The notes beneath the pieces are model-generated. The model was not told the DNA's origin and did no database searches. It was given only the letters and a program-made list of their open reading frames with translations. Below, in pieces: positions 23,254 to 31,546 of a stretch of 33,485 nt of DNA. The stretch spans positions 1-33,485 of the forward strand of contig NZ_MDSS02000039.1 of the NCBI RefSeq assembly GCF_001758425.2. Reading direction: 5' to 3'. This DNA comes from Nesterenkonia sp. PF2B19. Lineage in GTDB: Bacteria; Actinomycetota; Actinomycetes; Actinomycetales; Micrococcaceae. A program made the position numbers and the translations under genes. The first letter of the stretch is position 1. Each line of letters opens with the position of its first letter.

Positions 23254-24373
23254 ATGAGCACACCTCCGCAGGAGCCGGAACGCCACGGCCCCCGCCGCAC
23301 CCGCCTGGCCCCCGCCGTACCCTCAGGCGCCCCATCTCTACGGCCACCCTCCCACCGGACAGCCCCACGGTCAGGGACCCTATGCGCCATCTGGGCCTGG
23401 GGCGGCGCCCTGGGGGACCCCCTACGCTCAGGGGCAGCACCCTGCGCCTCAGTACCCGACTCACCACCCGTCGCCGTTCCCCCCTCAGCCGCCGGCCCAG
23501 ACGCCCCCGGACTCGAAGGACCGGTACTCGCGCGGCATCTGGCGGCAGCCGGACTCCCGGCCCGGTCGCTTCCTGTGGTGGGACCTGCTGCCGACGGTGC
23601 CGTATCTGGCCATCATCCTCGGCGCGAACCTCGTCACCATGATGTTCTTCCCCGGTGGGGACGAGGTCACGCTGACCAGCGCGGAATCGCGTCAGGAGTT
23701 CCTCATCAACGGGCTGATCTTCGGTTCGCTGACGGTGCTGATCCTGGCCGTCGCGGGCAAGGCCCTGTGGCGCTCACTGGTGGTCTTCACCCACCACGCC
23801 TTGGCCTGGCTGAAGCTCTTCCTCATCCCCGCGATGTGGCTGTCCATCGTGGTCCTCAATGTGATGCTGATGGCCCTGATCATGACGGTCACGGGGCAGG
23901 AGCCTGAGACCAGCGCCAATCAGGCCGGCATCGAGGCGATGCTGCAGGCCGTCCCGTTCTGGGCGGCTCTGCTGGTGCTCGGGCTGCTCGGTCCGCTCGT
24001 GGAGGAGTACATCTTCCGTCACCTGCTGATCGGCAAGCTCTCCCGGCATCTGAACATCTGGCTCTGCGCGGTGATCTCCGTGCTGCCGTTCGCGCTCATC
24101 CACGTCTCCTCGGAGATCATCTCTGGAGACCTGATGGGCGTGCTGACCACCGTGGTGCCGTATCTGACGATGTCGATCATCTTCACCCTGGCCTACATCT
24201 TCTCCGGCCGGTCTCTGCTGTTCGTCTGGTTGGTGCACGCGTTCAACAACTGCATGGCCGTCACCCTGCAGTACTGGCTCTCGCCGTTGCTGGAGGACAT
24301 CGACGGCTTGGAGCCCACCGGCGTGATCCCGGCCCTCCTCCAGGCGGCCGCCGTGCCGCTGGGCGGGGCATGA
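23254..24373 (+). CDS. CPBP-family intramembrane metalloprotease with Pro/Gln/Tyr-rich N-terminus, frameshifted early
   Basis: The CPBP (Abi) core is intact from about 23597: VEEYIFRHLL (EExxxR motif), FALIHVSSE (FxxxH) and HAFNNCMAV (HxxxN) give the glutamate/histidine metal site, in eight or so TM helices. From ATG 23254 the frame is wrong, because a base was gained in the CCCCC run at 23289-23293; one frame over reads PPPYPQAPHLYGHPPTG, APWGTPYAQGQ and so on, a Pro/Tyr/Gln-rich leader like that of the 14142 protein. No start codon exists in the second frame before 23597, which supports one gene of about 372 residues. CPBP proteins act in membrane protein processing and some give bacteriocin immunity; the neighbouring locus makes that possible but not shown. 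Confidence 0.8.
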
Positions 24374-24383
24374 TCGCCTCCCC

Positions 24384-25724
24384 ATGAAGGAGCTCACCAC
24401 CGACCCGCGGCCCCTGCCGCGGCAGATCCTGGCCCTGGCCGTCCCCGCCCTGGGGGCGCTGGTGGCCGAGCCGCTGTTCCTGCTGGCTGACACCGCCATC
24501 ATCGGCCGTCTCGGCGTCGACGAGCTCGCCGGCGCGGCCCTGGGCATCACCGTGATGCACACCGTCACCGGGCTGATGATCTTCCTGGCCTACTCCACCA
24601 CACCGGCGGTGGCCCGCTACGTGGGCGCCGGGAAGCTGGCCAAGGCGCTGGCCGCCGGGCGGGACGGGCTCTGGCTCGCGCTGATCCTGGGCGTCGTACT
24701 GGCCGCCGCCGGCGTTGCGTTCGGGGAGGGCCTGCTGGCCTCCATGGGCAGCTCCGGGGAGATGCACAGCCATGCCTGGGACTACCTGGTGTGGTCCATG
24801 CCGGGGGTGCCGGCGATCCTGCTGGTCTTCGCCGCCACGGGGGTCCTGCGCGGCATGCAGGACACCACGACCCCGCTGATCGTCGCCGCCGCCGGGTTCG
24901 GCGCCAACATCGTGCTGAATCTGGTGCTGGTGCATCCGGTGGGGCTCGGCGTGGCCGGCGCGGCCATCGGCACCTCCATCGCCCAGTGGGGCATGGCGGC
25001 GGTCTACCTGGTGATCATCGTGCCCCGGCTGCGCGCCCAGGCGGTGTCGCTGGGGGTGGACCCGATCGGCCTGCGCCGTGCCTTCTCCGTGGGGTCCTGG
25101 ATGATGCTGCGCACCGTCAGCCTGCGCGCGGCCATCGTGGCCACGGTGCTGGTGGCCACCGACCTCGGTCCGGACACCCTGGCCGCCCACCAGGTGACCT
25201 TCACAGTGTTCTCCACGCTGGCCTTCGTGCTGGATGCCCTGGCCATCGCCGCCCAGGCGCTCATCGGCAAGGAGCTGGGCGCCTCCCGCCTCGACGTCGC
25301 CCGGCGGCTCACGCGTCTCATGATCCTCTGGGGGCTGGGCTTCGGTGTGGTCACCGGAGCCGTGATCGCGGCGCTCGCGCCCGTCTCGGCGGGTCTGTTC
25401 ACCCCGGACGCCCACGTGGCGGACATGATCACCGCCGCCCTGTTCGTCGTCGCGCTCGCCCAGCCGATCTCCGGCTACGTGTTCGTGCTCGACGGCGTCC
25501 TGATGGGCGCCGGCGATGTGAGATACCTCGCGATCGCGGGACTGGTGAACCTGGCGCTGTACTTCCCCGCCCTGTGGTGGATCTCCACCCGCGGGCTCAC
25601 CGGAGTGGAGGCCGTGGTGTGGCTGTGGGTCGGCTACGCGGTGGTGTTCATCGGGGCCCGCGCGCTGACCCTCGGCCTCCGGGCCGCCGGTGGCCGATGG
25701 ATGGTGGCCGGCGAGGTCCGCTGA
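24384..25724 (+). CDS. MATE-family efflux transporter (DinF-like)
   Basis: A 446-residue protein with twelve TM helices in two bundles. The N-terminal PLFLLADTAIIGRLG and GVLRGMQDTTTPL, and the second-half LGPDTLAAHQVTF and DGVLMGAGDVRYL motifs are typical of DinF-type MATE transporters, which export drugs or metabolites using proton or sodium gradients. It begins ten bases after the CPBP stop without a strong ribosome site, so it may be co-transcribed. Substrate unknown. Confidence 0.9.
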   Translation: MKELTTDPRPLPRQILALAVPALGALVAEPLFLLADTAIIGRLGVDELAGAALGITVMHTVTGLMIFLAYSTTPAVARYVGAGKLAKALAAGRDGLWLALILGVVLAAAGVAFGEGLLASMGSSGEMHSHAWDYLVWSMPGVPAILLVFAATGVLRGMQDTTTPLIVAAAGFGANIVLNLVLVHPVGLGVAGAAIGTSIAQWGMAAVYLVIIVPRLRAQAVSLGVDPIGLRRAFSVGSWMMLRTVSLRAAIVATVLVATDLGPDTLAAHQVTFTVFSTLAFVLDALAIAAQALIGKELGASRLDVARRLTRLMILWGLGFGVVTGAVIAALAPVSAGLFTPDAHVADMITAALFVVALAQPISGYVFVLDGVLMGAGDVRYLAIAGLVNLALYFPALWWISTRGLTGVEAVVWLWVGYAVVFIGARALTLGLRAAGGRWMVAGEVR

Positions 25725-25763
25725 GAGCTCGGCCGATCGGCTGAAGCCTCCGCGGACAGCGAG

Positions 25764-25769
25764 TAGACT
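25764..25769 (+). promoter_or_regulatory. -10 element TAGACT, probable leaderless start
   Basis: TAGACT ends seven bases before GTG 25777, and CTGAAG 17 bases upstream may serve as -35. No ribosome site is present, so this decides the start of the following gene. Confidence 0.55.
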
Positions 25770-25776
25770 CGCCTGC

Positions 25777-26340
25777 GTGCCAGTGAAGAGAATCCCCGCC
25801 CCCACCGCTGAAGCGCTGATCCGGCCGGTCTGGGTCCGCGCGGTCATCACCGCCGTCTTCGCCGCGGTGACCGTGTTCTGGCAGGACGAGACGCTCACCC
25901 TGCTCAAGGTCGCCGTGGCCGGCTACTTCGCCCTCGGCGCCACCGCCGTGTGGGACTACGCCAAGGACGAGGAGCTCGTGCCCGCCACGGTGCGCGGCCC
26001 ACTGGCCCTGGGCGCGGCGGCCTGGGTCCTCTCGGCCGTCGCAGTGATCTTCGTGGGCACGACGACGGCGGCCGCTGTCATCGCCGGTGTCGGTTTCGTG
26101 GCGATGGGTGTGGCCGAGCTGGTGGCCGGGATCCGCGGGCGAGGGGCGTTCGTCCCGGCGCGCGACCAGCTGCTGCTCGGCGCCGTCGGGACCCTCACCG
26201 GGGCGGCGCTGCTGGTGGGCATGCAGCTCGACGTCCACGGCATCCTCGGCATCGCCGGCATGGGCGTGATCATCATGGCGGTGCTGCTGATGATCAGCGG
26301 CGGCGGCATGGTGCACGACGCCCGCCGCGGCCGGGACTGA
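25777..26340 (+). CDS. Six-TM membrane protein, HdeD/DUF308-like
   Basis: 187 residues arranged as six evenly spaced hydrophobic helices (about 16-33, 44-60, 75-94, 98-117, 129-148, 156-176), the plan of HdeD-like membrane proteins. GTG 25777 (VPVKRIPAPTAE) is preferred to an upstream ATG at 25690, since that one lies within the MATE gene's end and TAGACT sits seven bases before the GTG. Function unknown. Confidence 0.72.
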   Translation: MPVKRIPAPTAEALIRPVWVRAVITAVFAAVTVFWQDETLTLLKVAVAGYFALGATAVWDYAKDEELVPATVRGPLALGAAAWVLSAVAVIFVGTTTAAAVIAGVGFVAMGVAELVAGIRGRGAFVPARDQLLLGAVGTLTGAALLVGMQLDVHGILGIAGMGVIIMAVLLMISGGGMVHDARRGRD

Positions 26341-26371
26341 GCACGACTCGCACGCGGTCTACTACACGGCG

Positions 26372-26437
26372 TAGAATGGCCGGGCGTCCGACGCGGACGC
26401 CGAGACCATCACCGGACGTCCTGGCAGACGTCCCCGT
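26372..26437 (+). promoter_or_regulatory. Promoter TAGAAT and structured 5' leader
   Basis: TAGAAT (26372-26377) is overlapped by a TCTAC/GTAGA dyad (26358-26375). The leader then forms GGCGTCC-GACGC-GGACGCC (26383-26401) and CAGACG-TCCC-CGTCTG (ending near 26440), before GAGGAG and the GTG at 26460. Confidence 0.5.
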
Positions 26438-26459
26438 CTGACGAGGAACGAGGAGCCCT

Positions 26460-26846
26460 GTGGCAGAGGACAAGAAGGAGCGCCGCTCGCTGATCGAGTC
26501 GGTCAAGGCTCCGCTGATCTTCTCTGCGGCCCTGGCCTTCGTGGCCGGATTCGTCACCCTGATCTCCGCCTCCGGCGGCACGGACAACCCGGCCCGGGTG
26601 GACCTGGCGCTGATCGCGTTCGGCGTGGTGTTCATCGTCGCGCTGCTGGTGGTCTCCATGCTGCAGCTGGCCTCCCGGGACAATCCCGAGCACCTCTCCC
26701 AGGGGGCCGGGGTGAACCGGAAGTCTGAGGACCTCTACCGGCGGCAGGTGGCCGAGCGGCGTGCCGAAGCGGCCCGCAAGAAGGCCCAGGAGGCCCGTGA
26801 GGCCGAGGGCGACGAGCCGCGCTACGGCCGCGCCGAGGACGCCTGA
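26460..26846 (+). CDS. Two-TM protein with charged coiled C-terminus, unknown function
   Basis: 128 residues: a charged start (AEDKKERRSLIESVKAP), two TM helices (about 19-37 and 52-72), and an Arg/Ala/Glu-rich helical tail (YRRQVAERRAEAARKKAQEA) likely in the cytoplasm. GAGGAG five bases before GTG 26460 supports the start. I do not recognise a family; such small proteins are often conserved in Micrococcaceae. Confidence 0.7.
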   Translation: MAEDKKERRSLIESVKAPLIFSAALAFVAGFVTLISASGGTDNPARVDLALIAFGVVFIVALLVVSMLQLASRDNPEHLSQGAGVNRKSEDLYRRQVAERRAEAARKKAQEAREAEGDEPRYGRAEDA

Positions 26847-26864
26847 GCGCTCGCACCGCCGTCG

Positions 26865-26895
26865 GGCTCTCGACACTGTCCGGCTCTCGACACTG
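26865..26895. repeat. Two direct copies of GGCTCTCGACACTG, 17-bp period
   Basis: GGCTCTCGACACTG is at 26865-26878 and 26882-26895, immediately beside and running into the large inverted repeat. Confidence 0.75.
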
Positions 26896-26971
26896 CGGCG
26901 AGTTGGTCTGACGTTCCCCATACTCGACTCGATCGACTCGAGTATGGGGAACTCTGGACCAACTCGCCGCA
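26894..26971. repeat. 78-bp near-perfect inverted repeat between convergent genes
   Basis: TGCGGCGAGTTGGTC pairs with GACCAACTCGCCGCA at the outside and GTTCCCCATACTCGA with TCGAGTATGGGGAAC inside, with only four non-pairing or G-T positions between and a small ctcgatcgac centre. Each arm is 39 bases. It would form a very stable hairpin on either strand and could end transcription from both sides, though without T runs. The length and perfection suggest a mobile or repeated element rather than an ordinary terminator. Confidence 0.85.
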
Positions 26972-27004
26972 ACGGTGGACGGAGCGGAGGAACCGCTCAG
27001 GCGC

Positions 27005-27808
27005 TCACTTCTTCGCCTTCTTCTTGTCCTTCTTCTTCTTGGACTTCTTGTCCTTCTTCTCGCGCTTCTCCATCAGCTCATCGCGCATCCGGTCGCGGAA
27101 CTCCTTGGCCGCCACCGCGGACTCGGAGGTGGGCTCGTTGATCTGGGCCGCCTTCTCCGCCGCACTGGGCTTGGCCAGCGTGGCCGAGGGCTCCGCCGCT
27201 TCACCGGCCAGCGCACGACGCCCGGCCTCCCGCAGGGCCGCCTGGCGGGCGCGGTAGGCCCGCACATGGGCCCGGTTGGCGCAGTTGCCGAAGTCGCAGA
27301 ACAGCTTGGACCGGTTGCGCGTGAGGTCCACGATGACAGCGTCACACTCATCACCCTTGCAGGTGCGCATGCGGCCGGTCTCATCGTTGACCACCAGGAA
27401 CTGGAGGGCGTCGGCGATGGCGGCCGTCATGACGTCGGCCAGCTGGGTGCTCACCGGGATCGGCACGGCACGGAACTGCGGTTCCTCGCCCCCCGAGGTG
27501 CGGACCACGCGAGTGCCCACTCCCTCCAGCAGCGTGTTGATCTTCTCCACCGGCTCCTTGGTGGTGATGGGGGCCGCACCCCAGATCTGGTGGACGGTGT
27601 CGCGCAGGTCGCGGACGGAGTCCACCTGGGCGCGGTCAAGGGTCGACGTCGGCCACTTCAGCTCCGAATCCTGGGAGGACAGGAACTTGCGCAGGCTCTC
27701 GATGCTGGTCAGCTGATCGGGTGAGGCCTGGGCGCTGTGAAGCCCCTCAGAGGTGTTCATGAGGTTGACGGCCGCCGTCAGGGTGCGATTGATCTCTGCG
27801 TGGAACAT
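27005..27808 (-). CDS. ABATE-domain / CGNR zinc-finger protein with Lys-rich tail
   Basis: 267 residues: an ABATE (stress-induced transcription regulator) domain at about 15-140, a CGNR zinc finger at about 145-190 (RMRTCKGDECDAVIVDLTRNRSKLF, then CDFGNCANRAHVRAYRAR) with four Cys as metal ligands, a linker rich in Ala and a C-terminal run of about 20 mostly Lys residues. CGNR proteins bind DNA. The Lys tail, coded by AAG/AAA runs, is beyond the usual family length and could give non-specific DNA contact. The ATG at 27808 has GGAG eight bases upstream; the TTG at 27826 contains that site. It faces the large inverted repeat at its 3' end. Confidence 0.85.
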   Translation of the reverse strand: MFHAEINRTLTAAVNLMNTSEGLHSAQASPDQLTSIESLRKFLSSQDSELKWPTSTLDRAQVDSVRDLRDTVHQIWGAAPITTKEPVEKINTLLEGVGTRVVRTSGGEEPQFRAVPIPVSTQLADVMTAAIADALQFLVVNDETGRMRTCKGDECDAVIVDLTRNRSKLFCDFGNCANRAHVRAYRARQAALREAGRRALAGEAAEPSATLAKPSAAEKAAQINEPTSESAVAAKEFRDRMRDELMEKREKKDKKSKKKKDKKKAKK

Positions 27809-27839
27809 GCAGTGTTCTCCTGACAAGGTATGCGGGCGC

Positions 27840-27892
27840 AGGGGCCGGAAACGGCGGCCCCTGACCCTGGTGCAACGGGTCCTCCCAGTGTA
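27840..27892 (-). promoter_or_regulatory. Putative promoter and leader hairpin of the CGNR gene
   Basis: On the minus strand TACACT (27892-27887) could be the -10. A hairpin AGGGGCCG/CGGCCCCT (27840-27862) lies in the resulting leader of about 70 bases. No good -35 was found. Confidence 0.35.
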
Positions 27893-28002
27893 ACGATGTG
27901 ACGCGTTGACGGGCTGAATGTGATGGAACTGTCACAATGTCCCCGCCCGTCCCGCGCAGTTGCCTTGTGCAACGAGGTTCGTCAGGGTGGGTCCTGTGCC
28001 CG

Positions 28003-28476
28003 TCAGGAGGAGGCGAAGCGGTCATGCAGCCGCTGCAGGGAGGCGCGGATGCCGCCGTCGTTCTCCCGGTGGACGCCGGCGATCTCCAGGGCCTTCCGCA
28101 GGGGAGCGGCCTGGCCGCTGAAGTCGTAGGACTCGGTGACGAGCGTGCCGCCGTCGTCAGCCGGCTCCAGCTCCCAGCGCCAGCGGTGTCCGCCGGGATG
28201 CCGCCACTCCACCACCCGATGCGGCTGGGCCCGGGTGGTGTGCATGGTGATCGCGTAGGGGATGCCGTACTTGCGCATGTCCACCCGGAACCTGTCGCCG
28301 GGCTGCAGCTCGCGCGGCCCGATCGCCGTGGTGCGCACCGTCCCTGAGCCGTCGAGCTCATGATGACGGTGCGGGTTCGCGATGATCGCGTACAGCTCCT
28401 CGGCCGAGGCCTCCACACGGATGCAGTGGGCGATCACCTGCGGTCCGCGCTCCACCGGTTCAGGGGTCATGCTCAT
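28003..28476 (-). CDS. SRPBCC-family (polyketide cyclase/START-like) protein
   Basis: 157 residues with the SRPBCC pattern: an N-terminal strand and helices (IRVEASAEELYAIIANPHRHHELDGSGTV), central antiparallel strands (GDRFRVDMRKYGIPYAITMHTT, RVVEWRHPGGHRWRWEL) and a long C-terminal helix (SLQRLHDRFA). The fold makes a deep hydrophobic cavity for a lipid or small ligand; the ligand is unknown. ATG 28476 is chosen because TAGACT is eight bases upstream, while longer frames start inside the next gene's region. Confidence 0.82.
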   Translation of the reverse strand: MSMTPEPVERGPQVIAHCIRVEASAEELYAIIANPHRHHELDGSGTVRTTAIGPRELQPGDRFRVDMRKYGIPYAITMHTTRAQPHRVVEWRHPGGHRWRWELEPADDGGTLVTESYDFSGQAAPLRKALEIAGVHRENDGGIRASLQRLHDRFASS

Positions 28477-28484
28477 GGTGCGCC

Positions 28485-28490
28485 AGTCTA
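28485..28490 (-). promoter_or_regulatory. -10 element TAGACT, probable leaderless start of the SRPBCC gene
   Basis: TAGACT on the minus strand ends eight bases before ATG 28476, with no ribosome site between. Confidence 0.5.
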
Positions 28491-28604
28491 CGGCGAACCG
28501 GGGTGCGGGCGTGCGCCGCGTCATCTGCGGTTGCATCCGCGCACCGGGCAGGTGAATCTGGTGGAGAGCATCGGCATCGACAGGGTCGGGAGGGTCTTGG
28601 AACG

Positions 28605-29978
28605 ATGGCACGGTCCCGCAGGTGGCAGGTCCGCCTGGATGACGACGCCGCCGAGACCGGCGAGCTTCCCGAGGTCACCGACATCACCCCCACCCACGGT
28701 GCGGCGCGGCGTCTGGCGGCCTTCGCGGCCAGCGAGGAGGCCGCCCACCCGGCGACCACCACCCCGGAGCAGCGGGAGTCTCAGGCCAAGCTGCAGGTGC
28801 TCATCGAATCCCGGGCTATCTGGAGCGCCATCATCGGCGGAGTCCTGGGGCTGGGCTTCGGCCTGGTGGTCTTCCCCGGGGAACGGCCCGCGCTGGCGGG
28901 TGACGGGTCCATCCAGTTCTTCGGCGCGATCGTCGGTGGGGTGACCGCCGGACTGGCGTTCCTGCTGGGCTATTCCCTCAACGCCCGCATGGCCAACATC
29001 TGGCTGGGGGAGCGGCCCCGGATCCGGCAGCTGCTGGACACGGTCTCGCTGTTGGTGGTGCACTCCTCCATCGCCGTCATGGGCGCCCTGGGCCTGTTCC
29101 GCGTGTTCCAGGAGGCCTTCGTGGGACTCACGGTGGACTACATCGCCGGCGCGGTGCTGCTGTGCATCGTCGGTGCGGTGGCCGCCTACTTCAGCTTCAA
29201 CTCCGGCGCCCGCATCAACGCGTTCTCCCTGTCCACCCTGCTGGGGGTGTTCATGGCCTCCGGTGTGCTGGTGTCGATGCTGTTCGCAGAGAACCCGTTC
29301 TGGTGGCATGTGATGTTCTCCGAGCTCGGCACCGGACAGGCCGGACTGACCTCCTTCTGGACGTTCAACACCACCCTCGTCGTCTCCGGAGCGATCATCA
29401 CCACGCTGACCGCGTTCATCACGCGGGACCTGGAGACCTGGGCCGAGCATGTCCGACGGCGGCACGTCCGCAGGCTGCAGCACGAACGGGAGGCCCGGCG
29501 CGCGGTCCGCGGAAAGGTGCCCCTGACCCTGCCGCTGCGGCAGGCCGTGAGCAGACACATCCGCTCCCCGCGCATCCGGATGGTGCGGATCGGAATGATC
29601 GGCATGGGGGCCTCGCTGGCCGGAGTGGGGCTGGTGCCGGTGAACCTGCACAATGAGGTCCACGCGACCTTCACCGCCCTGTTCGGGCTGTTCTTCCTGA
29701 TGCTGCTGATCGGCATGCCCTACTGGCTGCCCGGCTTCCCCCGCACCTTCTACCTGCTGAGCATCATCGCCGCCGGAGTGCTGCTCTTCGCCGGGAGCCT
29801 GTGGTGGCCTATCGGGTACTACAACCTGACCTCTCTGGAGCTGATCGGGGCCGCGATCCTGTTCTCCTGGCTGATCGTGTTCATCCGCAACATCGCCGCT
29901 GTGGTCGCCGAGCTGCAGGGTGAGGCGGATGCCGCCCGGCATCTGCCGGACGAGGAGCGGTCCGCGGGCGGCGGCTGA
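28605..29978 (+). CDS. Polytopic (about ten-TM) membrane protein, unknown function
   Basis: 457 residues. A 65-residue charged cytoplasmic start precedes about ten TM helices: five from residue 65 to 240, one near 255-275, a basic loop (RRRHVRRLQHEREARRAVRG) and four in the last third. There is no transporter motif I recognise. GGGAGGG lies ten bases before the ATG at 28605, a little far; the longer frame from 28503 has a low-complexity start. It is divergent from the SRPBCC gene. Confidence 0.72.
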   Translation: MARSRRWQVRLDDDAAETGELPEVTDITPTHGAARRLAAFAASEEAAHPATTTPEQRESQAKLQVLIESRAIWSAIIGGVLGLGFGLVVFPGERPALAGDGSIQFFGAIVGGVTAGLAFLLGYSLNARMANIWLGERPRIRQLLDTVSLLVVHSSIAVMGALGLFRVFQEAFVGLTVDYIAGAVLLCIVGAVAAYFSFNSGARINAFSLSTLLGVFMASGVLVSMLFAENPFWWHVMFSELGTGQAGLTSFWTFNTTLVVSGAIITTLTAFITRDLETWAEHVRRRHVRRLQHEREARRAVRGKVPLTLPLRQAVSRHIRSPRIRMVRIGMIGMGASLAGVGLVPVNLHNEVHATFTALFGLFFLMLLIGMPYWLPGFPRTFYLLSIIAAGVLLFAGSLWWPIGYYNLTSLELIGAAILFSWLIVFIRNIAAVVAELQGEADAARHLPDEERSAGGG

Positions 29979-30068
29979 ACGTCGCCTTCGGCCCAGGTGT
30001 CGCCAGTGGGCTGGCAGCGGGGCTGGTGCTGGCTGGGTGCCGAGGCCGCCGGTTCGGCCCCGGAGATC

Positions 30069-30329
30069 TCACCCCCAGAGCCCGGTGAAGTGCGCCACCG
30101 AGAGCAGCAGGGCCGCGCCGCTGGCGGCCACGGAGACCCCCAGCAGCCGGTGCGAGCCGTCCTTCCAGGTCAGCGCGCAGATCACCAGAGTGCCCAGGGC
30201 GACGGTGATCGCGAAATGCGGCATCCAGAACACCGTGCCGACGGCGATCAGCGAGGCGATCACCGGCAGCAGGGAGCCGGTCGGACGCGGTGAGGCGGTG
30301 GCGTGGGGAGTGTTCTCCGGGGTGCTCAT
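30069..30329 (-). CDS. Small two- to three-TM membrane protein, unknown function
   Basis: 86 residues, with hydrophobic helices at about 20-35, 38-52 and 64-84. ATG 30329 is preceded by TAGAGT at seven bases, which fits a leaderless start; the long frame running on to 31016 is antisense to the LysR region and not credible. Function unknown. Confidence 0.68.
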   Translation of the reverse strand: MSTPENTPHATASPRPTGSLLPVIASLIAVGTVFWMPHFAITVALGTLVICALTWKDGSHRLLGVSVAASGAALLLSVAHFTGLWG

Positions 30330-30336
30330 GGGCACG

Positions 30337-30342
30337 ACTCTA
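30337..30342 (-). promoter_or_regulatory. -10 element TAGAGT, probable leaderless start
   Basis: On the minus strand TAGAGT ends seven bases before ATG 30329. Confidence 0.5.
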
Positions 30343-30388
30343 GAGCACCGGCCGGGCCTGTCTCCCGGCGCCAGGAGAAGCGGCCGGG

Positions 30389-31312
30389 TCACGGCACCGG
30401 TGACCCGGCGGCCAGACCGCGTTCGGCGGCCGAGGCCCGGACGGCGTCGATCACCAGTTCGAGGGAGCGTCGGGTCTGGGCGGTGCTGCGGTGAGCGATC
30501 GACACGGTACGCAGCACCGGCTCGGTCAGCGGTACGACGTCGACGCCGTCGGGCACCGAGTCCAGGACCAGGTCTGAGACCAGCGTGACCCCCAGGCCCC
30601 CGGCCACCATCGCCAGGGCCGTGGTCTGCTCCTCCACCTGGTGGACGATGCGCGGTTCGAAGCCATGGCGCCGGCAGGCGATGCGGATGGCCCGTCCGAA
30701 ATGGGACGTCGGCCCCGCCAGCACCCAGGGGTGGTCGGCGAAGGCGGCCAGCGAGACCGGAGACTCCGGCGTCGCGCCCGAGGTGACCGCCGCATGCAGG
30801 CGCTCCACCGCGATGACGTCCCGGACCAGCCCCGGATCCCAGGGCAGGGCGTAGTCGGAGTACTCGATCACGAAGGACAGGTCCAGGCTGCCGTCCAGCA
30901 CCGCGCTCGCCGTGGCCTCCGGAGGCAGCTCCACCGTGCGCACCTCGATGCCGGGGTGCTCCTCGGTCAGGCGGGTCAGCGCGGTCGGCAGCAGGCCCGA
31001 GGCCACCGAGGCCCACACACCCACCCGCAGGCGCGAGGTCACGCCGCCCTGGGCCTGTTCCAGCGCCATCTCGGCATCCTCGACGGCGCCCAGGATGTCC
31101 TCGGCGTGCTCGGCCAGCACCGCTCCCAGCTCGGTGAGCCTGATTCGGCGGCCGAGGCGCTCGAACAGCGAGGCCCCCACCTCACGTTCCAGCTGCGCCA
31201 GCTGCTGGGAGACGGCCGAGGGGCTGTAGTGCAGACTCGCCGCCACCCCGGTGACCGTCCCACGCCGCTGCAGCTCGCGCAGCATCCGAAGTCGACGCAG
31301 TGACAGCTCCAT
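30389..31312 (-). CDS. LysR-family transcriptional regulator
   Basis: 307 residues: the winged helix at about 1-62 (TVTGVAASLHYSPSAVSQQLAQLEREVGASLFERLGRRIRLTELG) and a two-lobed effector domain at about 90-295. It is divergent from the Glu/Leu-type dehydrogenase gene, the usual arrangement of a LysR protein and its target. An amino acid or keto acid is a plausible effector (inference). The start ATG has TACGCT six bases upstream. Confidence 0.9.
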   Translation of the reverse strand: MELSLRRLRMLRELQRRGTVTGVAASLHYSPSAVSQQLAQLEREVGASLFERLGRRIRLTELGAVLAEHAEDILGAVEDAEMALEQAQGGVTSRLRVGVWASVASGLLPTALTRLTEEHPGIEVRTVELPPEATASAVLDGSLDLSFVIEYSDYALPWDPGLVRDVIAVERLHAAVTSGATPESPVSLAAFADHPWVLAGPTSHFGRAIRIACRRHGFEPRIVHQVEEQTTALAMVAGGLGVTLVSDLVLDSVPDGVDVVPLTEPVLRTVSIAHRSTAQTRRSLELVIDAVRASAAERGLAAGSPVP

Positions 31313-31546
31313 GCGGTCAGCGTACCTGCGCGACCCCTATTCAGGACCCCTCTGCGGCCCTGGGCCATGGCGCGCTGAGGAGGGGTGACCGTCCCAGTTC
31401 ACAAAAGCTGCAAGGTCCTGTGCATGAACCCGCATGGTCAGGCTATAGACCCCGGCATGCCCGGGGGCCCACAGTGAGAGTACTGGTGCAGGACCGCCGG
31501 ACGGCGGCCACTTGACGCCACAACATCCGTAGATCTGGAGGTGATC
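31313..31546. promoter_or_regulatory. Divergent promoter region of the LysR and dehydrogenase genes
   Basis: On the minus strand TACGCT (31324-31319) lies six bases before the LysR ATG. On the plus strand TATAGA near 31443 is a possible -10. CCCCGGCATGCCCGGGG and CCGCC-GGAC-GGCGG (31492-31506) are inverted repeats where a LysR tetramer might bind. No gene is present. Confidence 0.45.

Noticed and set aside
27919-27936. CRP-like site TGTGA-N8-TCACA
   Set aside because: The spacer is eight, not six bases, and it lies in a region without a CRP-type gene context in the window.
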